From NCBI RefSeq assembly GCF_902806685.2, contig NC_048537.1, forward strand, positions 9,446,720 through 9,510,719: DNA of 64,000 nucleotides, written 5' to 3'. This document shows positions 54,799-64,000 of this stretch, piece after piece. Position numbers and translations under genes: made by a program. The notes below the pieces were generated by a model. The model made no database searches. It saw only the letters and a list, made by a program, of their open reading frames with translations, and was not told the DNA's origin. Within the stretch, counting starts at the first letter, position 1. Every line of letters starts with the position of its first letter. Origin of the DNA: Maniola hyperantus. Its lineage: Eukaryota; Arthropoda; Insecta; Lepidoptera; Nymphalidae.

Positions 54799-55400
54799 TT
54801 ATTATGGTGAATTGGTGAACTATTAATATTCACCACAAAGTACTATGTACATAGGGCGTTCGCGGAGTACAGTGTTGCTAAATTTGGAATTTCATTTCAT
54901 GAGATTCTGGTCTACCTATAGTAGAATCGATGTATATTTTATAGACATAAAGTTTTACCTATTGAAGAACCGTTAATCGATCCACGACTATCTGCTAATT
55001 ACATTGATTTATATTACTGAATGGCTTCATTAAAGGTTAGGTAATGCACAAATTTACACACAAAGTAGCTGGGGAACCAATTATACTGCGGCTTTGCTAT
55101 AAAGTATCACATAAAATCCCACCAATGTGAACAGTTATCTCAAACATTAGTAAGAAAATTTCTATTTCAAAAGTATTTTTAATATGAAGTACTTGGTTAA
55201 ACTATTGCCTGGTTTACATAACTAGCCTGGTCAGTAGCTGCAGTGTAGCAACTCACACTGTGTGGACGTATGATACGAGTTACTCGCACTTGCGAGTTGG
55301 ACAGTACTTTAACATTTTTTGTTTTCACTCACCTGCTCGCCTTCCCTCACCCATGTGAGCAGTTCTTACGTCACTTGTATCGTTCGGACGCTTGTATGTT

Positions 55401-55561
55401 TAATGTACGCGGCAGGTCGCGATGACAATCGCGGTGGGGATGCCCTACACACTCTCACAGCCCCCGCGCTAACCCGATGCGAGACAGCGCGGGTGACGTG
55501 TGGGTGTGCGGGGCGTCCCCCACCTCATAACCCGATTGCCATCTCGACCTGTTGCATACTA
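55401..55561. mobile_element. GC-rich palindromic MITE, copy 8
   Basis: taatgtacgcggcaggtcgc to ttgccatctcgacctgttgc. Confidence 0.8.
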
Positions 55562-55800
55562 CCAAGATACTATTCCAGCACACATCTTGCAAGAGACTAG
55601 GCATCTACTTTACAGCAGCTAATCAAACAGCTTATCCAAGGCAAGTAACCGACATACGAGTACACAGCTCGAGCAGCTGTCTACTGTCCAGACAGTAGCT
55701 CGCACTGTGCAAACGACTCGTGTCGCAGTACGTTGAGGCTATATATCTGTGACAGCACCTCAATGCAGGCGGAGACGTCGGGACGCGACATCGAGCTTCC

Positions 55801-55817
55801 GTAAACAAGACAAAGCT
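55801..55817 (+). promoter_or_regulatory. Forkhead-plus-GATA-like motif, copy 1
   Basis: gtaaacaagacaaagct, preceded by cc and by gcgacatcgagc. GTAAACA is the forkhead-factor core; here the GATA part is changed (AGACAA). A binding role is inferred. Confidence 0.35.
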
Positions 55818-56312
55818 TCAGCTCACCTTGTCACGATATATTAATCAGAGTAGGTTTCCTTGTGTGATGTTAAACTGATCGCACATTACGGCAAGGATAG
55901 CAGTGTTAGAACTGGAAATGTATGTGGATGCATGAAATTCTGTTCTTAAAAATTCATTGCATGCAGCTCTCTCATCACCAAGTAAGGTAAAATGACTGTT
56001 TAAAATATCTTTGGTTTTACTTAGGTACTGTTAAATAAAACCTTCATAATTATGTAAGTAGGGTATTAAATTTTGTTTGTCTGTTCTATGCCTATGTGTT
56101 CGCGCATCGTTTTACCGATGAGTTGAATATTTGTACAATAATTATTTGCAGGATTGAACCCCAGACCTCCTAACTAGGAGAACGTCGTCTTAATCACTAT
56201 TCTCTACGGAATGTGCAAGAAGTAATTGAGAGGCTACTTTTAGTTCGGGATAATAACAAAATCTAAATCCACTTGAACGAAATCGCAGGCAAAGGCTAGC
56301 CTAAAAACAATA

Positions 56313-56481
56313 CAATAGTACGCGACAGGTCGAGATAGCAATCGGGGAGGGAACACCCCGAATACCCACTCAGCTCCCGCGCTAACCCGGTGCGGGCCAG
56401 CTCGGACGACTAGTGGTGTGCGGGGCGTCCGGTTCCCCCGACTTACACCCTGTTTGCCATCTCAACCTGTCGCGGACTATT
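56313..56481. mobile_element. GC-rich palindromic MITE, copy 9
   Basis: aatagtacgcgacaggtcga to catctcaacctgtcgcgg. Confidence 0.8.
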
Positions 56482-56557
56482 CTATGGATTCTGTATGGGT
56501 ACTATCTACAAAGACACTTCATTGCAGCCGCGACATCGCGCCGCGTGCCGTGAGGCC

Positions 56558-56574
56558 GTAAACAAGATAAAGCT
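56558..56574 (+). promoter_or_regulatory. Forkhead-plus-GATA-like motif, copy 2
   Basis: gtaaacaagataaagct, preceded by gccgcgacatcgcgcc and cc. Contains GTAAACA and AGATAA. Confidence 0.4.
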
Positions 56575-56656
56575 GCACACCTCGCACAAAGAACATAAGA
56601 CACTACATATATTTTAGTAGCAGCAGATTACATTGTATACCTAGTAACTTGATACC

Positions 56657-56713
56657 TATAGTACGCGACAGGTCGAGATGGTAATTGGGGAGAGAACGCC
56701 CCGCACACGCGCA
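56657..56713. mobile_element. GC-rich palindromic MITE, truncated copy 10
   Basis: tatagtacgcgacaggtcga then the start of the core; the right side is lost. Confidence 0.7.
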
Positions 56714-56839
56714 CGTAGTCAAAGATCAAACCCTCGACTATCATAAGAGCAAGATCCCAGGACCAATAGAGCTTATTTATTTTCTGAGAAACAAAATGTG
56801 TTAGATAGAGTAGTGTTCTTCTTTAAAGTCTATTCCTCA

Positions 56840-57100
56840 TTGCTGAGGGTCATGACTCCTTTCCATGAATCATGAATCTCATAATGGTAGGAGTTATCTT
56901 GGGATGATAATGCGGTGGGTTCTCAGATCCTTCCGCATACAACTCACTAAGAGAGCGAAATTTCAATTCTTAGGTTTTACAGTTTACACAATGTTAGTGA
57001 TAATAACCACGACCGACGGCTTAACATGCTTATCGAGGCACGGAGGAAGCGAAGAGGCAAAATTCGGACTTCCAAAGTTGATCACCCATCCAGTTACCAA
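56840..57100 (+). repeat. Dispersed repeat, unnamed
   Basis: taatggtaggagttatcttg and ggttctcagatccttccgca also occur at about 31230-31370 (tagtggtaggggttttcttg). The 79-codon frame lies inside this repeat. Confidence 0.5.
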
Positions 57101-57318
57101 CTAGGGTTAACGTTGCTTAACAATCACAATCGATTGATATACGTTGCCACAACTAGGCCCCTCGCGGCCAATTTATAGGTATCATCTGCTTGAATGCATG
57201 AAGTAAAAGACGAAAACTAAACTAAAACAACTTAACAAGACCTATACCTACATATTTTTGCCAACCACCTTTAGCATCACAGACGCCGTGCCGCCATCGC
57301 CAGGTCGTCTTTGAAACC

Positions 57319-57333
57319 GTAAACAAGATAAAG
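57319..57333 (+). promoter_or_regulatory. Forkhead-plus-GATA-like motif, copy 3
   Basis: gtaaacaagataaag, again preceded by cc and a GC-rich cgccgtgccgccatcgcc stretch. Confidence 0.4.
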
Positions 57334-57589
57334 ATTCTAGACTCGACAGGAAAACAGGTTGTCCCAAATGTTAGAACTGAAATCATAATGAAATGGCAAT
57401 AGTTATTTGTGTAACAAGAGAGTGCCGAGTTTGGATCATAAATTCTAAGTTAGAATCTTGAGTATTGTGAGGGTGTACTCATATTACAAAACAACAAGAA
57501 ACAAATTACTCTCGTGTGGCACATCCAACTTATTACCTCATCTAAGGAAAATATAATTGAAAAAAAATACTACATAGAGTCGGTTGCCT

Positions 57590-57993
57590 TATCACTACCC
57601 ATATCACAAATGCCAGTGTGTTTTATCCCGAAAAATCATACAGTTCCCATAAGATTTTTTAAGAACCTAATTCCACGCGGATGAAGTCGCGGGCATCAGC
57701 TAGTAATTTTAATAAAGCTAATAAATAACTTCATATCAGTAACTTTCATAATCACACTTTCACTTTTCTTTATCACTACTCTTATTATAAATGTAAAAGT
57801 GTATTTTTTTGTTGGTTTATTGGTTTGTTGGTTTGTCCTTTAATCATGTCGCAACGGAGCAATGGATTAACGTCATTTTTTGCATGGGTATAGTTGAAGA
57901 CCTGGAGAGTGACATAAGCTACTTTTTGATGAAGAGGTTCCCACGGGATTTTTGAAAACCTAAATCACGCGATGTCACGGGTATCAGCTAGTT
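57590..57993 (+). mobile_element. Two Helitron-like elements
   Basis: The first ends ccacgcggatgaagtcgcgg then catcagCTAG near 57700; the second starts tatcactactcttattataa and ends cacgcgatgtcacgggtatc then agCTAG. Confidence 0.6.
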
Positions 57994-58446
57994 TAAAAAT
58001 AAATATAAGTATGTAGATTATAATATTGTGGCTTTTCTAATTAGCTTTTTCTTCAGCTTAGACTATAGATCAAAGCTCGGTTTTAACAATACTATCAGTT
58101 ATCATTACACTGGTTAAATATTTTCAATGCGACATAAACCCTTTTTGGCATGAAAAAAATTGGAAAATAAAAAGTTTTAATTAATCTCTTTCTGATGCAG
58201 CAGTTTTCTTTTTAAGCACAAACTTTTTAACGTTATTGTTAAAGTTTCAAAGCATATTACAGATTTTATGTCTATTACCAAAATATGCTTCGTAAAACCA
58301 CAAAGTTTTTTATATAAAAACGTCGGATTTACAATTATTACAGATTCATGTCGCCAACAATACAATGTGTACCTATAACTAGGACGGATGTAAGTAGTTA
58401 TAAGCAGATTACATTGGTATTTTTTTATCTTACAAAAAGACCTATA

Positions 58447-58768
58447 CTCGATTCGATAAGGCGTCTGCCTCCAATTCGATAGGTCGGGGGCTCGATCCCG
58501 GACACGCACCTCTAACTTTTGGAAGCTATGTGCATTTTAAGTAATTAAATATTACCTATTTGCTTTACCGGTGAAGGAAACATCGCAAGGAATCCCGCAT
58601 ACCTGAGAGACCTCTATAATATTCTCAGATTTGTATTAAGTCTGCTAATACGCACTTGTCCAGCTTGGCGGACTATGGCCTAAACCCTTCTCATTCTGAC
58701 AGGAGACCTGTGCTCAATGGTGGGCTTGCGGGTGGCGACGGGATCATCATGTTGTTCATGATGATAAT
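58447..58768 (+). mobile_element. tRNA-derived SINE, family A
   Basis: gataaggcgtctgcctccaa, gggggctcgatcccggacac and gtaattaaatattacc, with a gatgataat tail. Confidence 0.75.
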
Positions 58769-59659
58769 AAACATACACGTAAAAAAAATTTGCTTTAAAA
58801 AATCTTACAAATAGCCAAAATTAAATTCGTTTACACATAATGTCAGAAGTATTATAAATAAACCAGGTCGACAGAATGGATGGTACGACCGTGACCATCA
58901 GGCAGGGCGTCTATACTCGTAAATCTCCCGGCTATATGAGACCACTACATCACAATAACCCCTTCCCGCTGCGATGTGATAGTGCCATCGCTTCATTTTG
59001 TACAACGATTTATTAAAATTATAACTATAATTCACTGGGAAGCTGTTGTTAGAAAATATATTCAATCTAAATAAAATGTAGTGGACCAAGCCTCACTTAT
59101 GCTATCGTAAATGATATAAGTAGATACGAATATGGCATTACTTACTTTAAAATCGGAAAGAATTTTCTACATTACAAGTTGTGAGTAATACAATTCAGGG
59201 ATTGTGATACTTGTATTATAGAGCTTTTGCAAAATATCTATTACACATAGGCAAAGATAATAAAAAAACTCCAGATAGGCGAAGCTGATTATCATAAAAA
59301 GTGAAGCCAAATTCATACGCTGGTTGTGTGACACATACTCGTAGCAGCATAGATTAAATAGTGGCTTGGGGATTACGCACCTTTTGACGCCTTCGAGCGT
59401 GCTTCACAAATGGCGGCCCGTCACCAGATAGACAGAGAAGTCCTAAGTCCACTATCATGCGAAGGAAGCTCGCTTTCTTTGAACATTTACAAAGAGGAGC
59501 CCAATTATCATTCCCAAGATTAGTTTTGGAAGGAAGAATTGAAGGCAAAAGGGCTCCAGGTCACCAAAGACGCAAATCATTGGAATATATAACGATTTAG
59601 GCGTCCAAGTTGATCTTAGGACTAATATCAAAATTACTAAGAATACATTACTCATTACA
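58769..59659. other. Intergenic DNA
   Basis: Nothing recognised. Two minus-strand frames of about 65 codons at 59354-59655 overlap in different frames. One reads ...GLLFVNVQRKRASFA, faintly LINE-like, but too short to call. Confidence 0.35.
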
Positions 59660-59822
59660 CAATTAGCTCAACCGGTAAAGGAGTGGACTGAAAACCGAAA
59701 GGTCGACGGTTCAAACCCCACCCGTTGCACTATTTTCGTACCTACTCCTAGTACAAGCCTGACGCTTAGTTGGAGAGGAAAGGGGAATATTAGTCATTTA
59801 ACATGGCTAATATTCTTTTTTA
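59660..59822 (+). mobile_element. tRNA-derived SINE, family C
   Basis: aattagctcaaccggtaaag, gactgaaaaccgaaaggtcg, a B-box-like ggttcaaacccc, tagttggagaggaaagggg and a catggctaatattc end. Matches 21191-21362. Confidence 0.75.
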
Positions 59823-60278
59823 ATAAAATATTTTTATTTTTTTCATAAACAGAAGCCTGCAAAGATTCTTGTTTCATAAATAACATTGTGTTCATCATAT
59901 TAAGGTGACCCTTTCATCCGCTAATAGTTCGAATGGTAATGGCTGTGTTATACATCTGAGTGAACTCCACAGATTTGATGACAGATGCTGATTATAGTTA
60001 TGTATGAGCTGAGCAGGGACGGGGTGAAACACGTTCTCATTATTCAAATGCATCGAAGCAAATTATGGTAATCTGGGAAACCTGTTCTGTTTCAGTAATA
60101 TTAATACACAAACTTTAATAATCCGGCTCATGATGCGTATAGTTTTATTCATTCAACATTCCTTATACGTAAGTGTTGATGCAGATGGAGAAAAATACAT
60201 TCAAGATGCTATCGATATAATAAGCAGTTTCAAATCAAAAATCATTTTAAATTAAATTTTAAATGAAAATATTACGAC

Positions 60279-60472
60279 CTCCCTGGCGCAGTGGTAAGCA
60301 CTGTGGTCTTATTAGTGGGAGGTCCCAGGTTCAATTCCTGGTCGGGGTTTAACATTTTATAATTTCTAAATTTCTGGTCTGGTAAGCATACCGAGGATAT
60401 TGTTTAATAAATCACTTGCCATCAGAAGAGATTGTAGTCAAGGGCTAACATGCATGTAATTAAAAAAAACAA
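60279..60472 (+). mobile_element. tRNA-derived SINE, family B
   Basis: ctggcgcagtggtaagcact, gtggtcttattagtgggagg, ggttcaattcctggtcggg, then an A-rich tail. Shorter than the copy at 10475. Confidence 0.7.
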
Positions 60473-60727
60473 TAGCGGTGGATAATTACCGTTAATTAAT
60501 TACAAGACCAGAACTATTTTTTGTAATATTACAGATATCTAGATGCGTAAGAAAAATTAAAAAACCAATACTGCTGTCGAAAGCTTACATTAAACATAAT
60601 GACATCTGAAACGACAGGCAATTTTATAAATTTAAATGAATTTACGCAAAGTGTGCAGCGCAGCAGCTGCCGAAATTAAATGTAGGAAAACTATTTCCTC
60701 GTGTCACGTCAGGCGGTCATGGAGACG

Positions 60728-60892
60728 TATAGTACGCGACAGGTTGAGATCGCAATCGGGGAGGGAATGCCCCACACACCCGCACAGCCCCCGCGCTAAC
60801 TCGGTGCGTGTTAGCGCGGGAGACGTACGGGTGTGCAGGGGGTCCCCCCGCCTCATACCCCGATTGCCATCTCTACCTGTCGCTTACTATAG
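60728..60892. mobile_element. GC-rich palindromic MITE, copy 11
   Basis: tatagtacgcgacaggttga to tctacctgtcgcttactata. Both ends are intact, with TATAGTA termini on either side. Confidence 0.85.
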
Positions 60893-62898
60893 GTATTTAT
60901 CGACATGGTGTTAACACGCTCCATTTGGATCGGCTGACGGAGTCCCGATAAAAGAAATTAAATTTTTGAAAAATTGCTTGAATTATAAGCAATATTATTT
61001 GTATTTTGAAATATTTTCCTGCTTTAAATATTTTGTATGTTGCACCTAGTTTCTTTTTTTTTTGGAAAATACGTGACAAGTTTATTTGTGCTTAAAATAT
61101 GTCTCCGAACTCTCTGAGGGCAATAACCCTCAGGGACAAAATCACTACCTATTCCTACCATTTACCTATTATAAACGAGAAAGTGTGTTTGTTTGATGAT
61201 TTTTTAGTTTGTACTTCAATCTCGTCGCAATGGAGCAACGGATCTTCATAATTGTTTGCATGGGTATTGTTAAAGACCTGGATAGTGACAATCCTGGAAA
61301 ATCAAAGAGCCCCGGGGGATTTTTAGAAGCTTAAATCCACGTGGACAAAATTGCGGGCGTCAGCTATTTATAGTATAACAAAAATAATAAATACACTGTT
61401 ATACATATTATAAAATTTTACTTCACTGTAGGTGTAATATGCGATCGGAAATTTAACGTGGCTAAAGTAATTTTCCGCGAGCACAGAGCGGAAATTACCA
61501 CATAGTGAAGTGACGTGTTTGACAAACGTCACGTAGCCGGAACCGAGAGCTCAAATCCTTACATCCAATTTCCGGAGCTTTTTGTTGGGAATCAGTATTA
61601 GCTGATGTGCAAATCGGAAAACTATGCCATCGGCTATGATAACGAGATCATCTCACCAACCAAATGCTATTCCTACATAACTTCTACGACTTAGCTACGA
61701 ATGAGCTACGAATTAGCTACGAGATGTAATATATATAGCTACAAATAGCTTAATAGTGATGATGTAGATACAATATTTATTCTAATCTATAAAGATATAA
61801 GACTATATAATTTATGGACACTTCTGGCACAACTGTCAAAATATCAAGTTATAACCCAGTGGTTTAGGGTTTTAAATAAGTCAGTCAGTCAAGACGTCTT
61901 TTTCTATGTAAAGGTATATGTTACATTTTGTATACAAATCTGATTCAGATCTCGAGTCAAAAATTATTTCATCTGACAAATACTTTACTATTATTTTTAT
62001 ATTGCTCAAGCACTCTGTAGAAAATGCAAATATAAGGTAAAAAACCCTCATGTTATTTTTCAAACGACAAACCTCATAATATTTGATTTGATAGCAACTA
62101 TATTATAATGATATTCAACCCACTTGAACTCGTTGAGAAAGTTGAAGGAGGTGTTTTTTATTTAATACATTTTACGAGTGAGTTTTGGTCGTGGAGTGCT
62201 TCGCCGGTGTCACTCGCGGAGTCACCGGTGCGGACGTAACGAACTCCCCGCCAGCGCTCCGCTCACGAGGGTCGCTCTTCGCTCAGGAATATTTTATATT
62301 ATTTAAGTAAGTAAGTATTACGAGCGATCATAACTGCTTATACTGTATTATGTTTAAAAGTGACCTAGGGAAAAATCACGATGGTTTCAAGTTCATTATT
62401 GTACGTATCCTTAACTGCAACTAGAAAGAAAAGTTAGTATCTGAGCAGGTAATAGTTACAGAAAATAATGTGCATAGATCTTTAGAAGGAGATAACGGAG
62501 TTGTAAAAAAAATTCTCTGTCGTTGAGACCGACAAAACGTCATATGGGTATGAGTGACAGAGACAAACGCTCTACAAAGCCGAAATGTCATTCTAAAGGC
62601 CAATGTACATTATTTTCTGCCGCGTACTGTACTTGAATTTTAATGAATAGTAAGTAAGGATGTTAGGGTCAACCAGGATAATTGTAATGTGTTTTAAAAA
62701 TATACCCAATTCACCAAAACCCTGTAAAATTATGACATTTGGGTGTTTGCAATAATATTGGCTAAGTATTATTAAAAGTTATTGCATATCGATAGCATTA
62801 GTCCTACAATCCTACCTTGTCCTAAACATGCAATAGATGCGTAGATTGCTGGTAGACAAATCAGTCATAGTAGATTACCTAGTGGATTTTATATAAAT
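60893..62898. other. Intergenic DNA with a Helitron-like element
   Basis: 61140-61375 is Helitron-like (caatctcgtcgcaatggagc, aatccacgtggacaaaattg). 62190-62285 is GC-rich (cgccggtgtcactcgcggag) and may be repeat-derived. No gene. Confidence 0.4.
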
Positions 62899-63374
62899 CT
62901 ACACTAATATTATAAAGAGGAAAACTTTGTTTGTTTGTTTGTTTGTTTGTTTGTTTGTACTGAATAGGCTCAAAAACTACTGGACCGATTTTAAAAATTC
63001 TTTCACCATTCGAAAGCTACATTATCCACGAGTAACATAGGCTATATTTTATTTTGGAAAAAAATAGGGTTCCGTAAGATATTTGGGTTTTTCGGACACA
63101 AGGTGTAAAAAATCAACCAGAAAAGTTACTTATTTTCTACACTAATATTATAAAGAGGAAAACTTTGTTTGTTTGTTTGTTTGTTTGTTTGTTTGTACTA
63201 AATAGGCTCAAAAACTACTGGACCGATTTTAAAAATTCTTTCACCATTCGAAAGCTACATTATCCACGAGTAACATAGGCTATATTTTATTTTGGAAAAA
63301 AATAGGGTTCCGTAAGATATTTGGGTTTTTCGGACACAAGGTGTAAAAAATCAACCAGAAAAGTTACTTATTTT
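62899..63374 (+). repeat. 238-bp tandem duplication of a Helitron-like fragment
   Basis: Units 62899-63136 and 63137-63374 are the same length and differ by one visible base (gtactGaat against gtactAaat). Each starts ctacactaatattataaaga, includes a (gttt)n run and ends aaaagttacttatttt. Confidence 0.9.
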
Positions 63375-63719
63375 GCGTACGCTGCCTAAACTATAAAAGA
63401 TAGAACCATAAAATGTTCTAATTAATTGTAGATCTTATAAATATCTACAAAAAAGTCCGCGACACACTATACCCATCTATGTCGAGTGAGGCACAGCAAC
63501 CATTTTTTTATTTAAAAATCTTGAATTTTTTTTGGACTACATTTAAACGCGTTTATTTTACTCATGCTATTAATCCTTATCAAAATAAATGATTTCATCA
63601 CTAAGAACAGTTTATGGAGATAATATTTGGTCTTTGAATGATTAAAATTGGACGTTTGGTTTTGAAGTTATGGCGAAATTAAAATATTACGATTTCTGCT
63701 GCACGGCCCGTTGTATTAT

Positions 63720-63898
63720 TATTATATAAAGAGGTAATGTCGTTAAGTTTGTTTGTAGGGGGTAATCTTTAGAACTACTGAACCGATTTTAAAAATTCTT
63801 TCACCAGTAGAAAGCTACATTATTCCTGAGTGACATAGGCTATACGGGATCTTTAAAAACCTAAATCTACGCGGGCGAAGCCGCGGGGATCAGCTAGT
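63720..63898 (+). mobile_element. Helitron-like element
   Basis: ataaagaggtaatgtcgtta, gaaccgattttaaaaattct and ctacgcgggcgaagccgcgg then atcagCTAGt. Gives the complete 3' end that the tandem units at 62899 lack. Confidence 0.7.
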
Positions 63899-64000
63899 AT
63901 AATAATATAATTATAAAAAATTTAGTTTACTATATGCAATGATTTAGGAGAGCTCGCATCTTATCGACTTTTCTGCAAAAATAAGCCTTGAGCCTAAAAT

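Noticed and set aside
58440..58510. tRNA-like sequence with a B box
   Set aside because: It is the head of a SINE followed by the standard body, as are 8983, 10475, 21340, 33163, 41430, 59660 and 60279. No complete cloverleaf gene with proper ends.
62921..62957. (GTTT)n run as a possible CRISPR or telomere-like repeat
   Set aside because: It is a simple microsatellite carried inside the Helitron-like unit; no spacers, no direct-repeat array.

Overview
This is a eukaryotic, almost certainly lepidopteran, nuclear window. It is AT-rich, has GT-AG introns of up to 14.4 kb, and is packed with insect-type dispersed repeats: Helitron-like elements ending in a hairpin plus CTAG, tRNA-derived SINEs, LINE tails and short palindromic MITEs. 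There is no sign of operons, CRISPR arrays, phage or plasmid functions.

One protein-coding gene is well supported. Eight plus-strand exons between 25191 and 47483 join in frame into 392 codons plus a stop. They encode three immunoglobulin domains, a Pro/Thr-rich stalk and a hydrophobic GPI-type C-terminus. The protein is a Dpr-interacting protein (DIP) of the insect IgLON-like neural cell-surface family, closest by my recall to Drosophila DIP-delta. The exon or exons for the start codon and signal peptide are not identified; they lie in the first 25 kb or outside the window. The 3' UTR appears to run to twin AATAAA signals at 49234-49246.

Layout. 1-25190: probably 5' intron or upstream DNA, with no convincing exon, a 1.2-kb foldback-like element at 2284-3463, a THAP-domain first-exon fragment at 7181 and many repeats. 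25191-25294: the first visible exon, with rearranged acceptor and donor sides. 25295-39700: a 14.4-kb intron with a second THAP fragment, a 102-bp inverted repeat and duplicated unique blocks that may be enhancers. 39701-47483: the remaining exons. 47484-49265: a repeat-poor AT-rich 3' UTR. 49266-64000: intergenic DNA with a dense cluster of one GC-rich palindromic MITE family, three copies of a forkhead-plus-GATA-like motif about 760 bp apart, and a fresh 238-bp tandem duplication.

The most notable signals beyond the gene are: (1) a Helitron-like element starting inside the splice donor of the first visible exon; (2) a direct and inverted duplication of that exon's acceptor; (3) two diverged non-coding blocks 4.8 kb apart in the big intron that keep an exact 113-bp internal spacing; (4) the three-fold GTAAACAAGA(T/C)AAAG motif; (5) repeated perfect or near-perfect small hairpins that look like template-switch products. 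I do not see an obviously new multi-gene system. All family names come from reading and recall, not from database searches.
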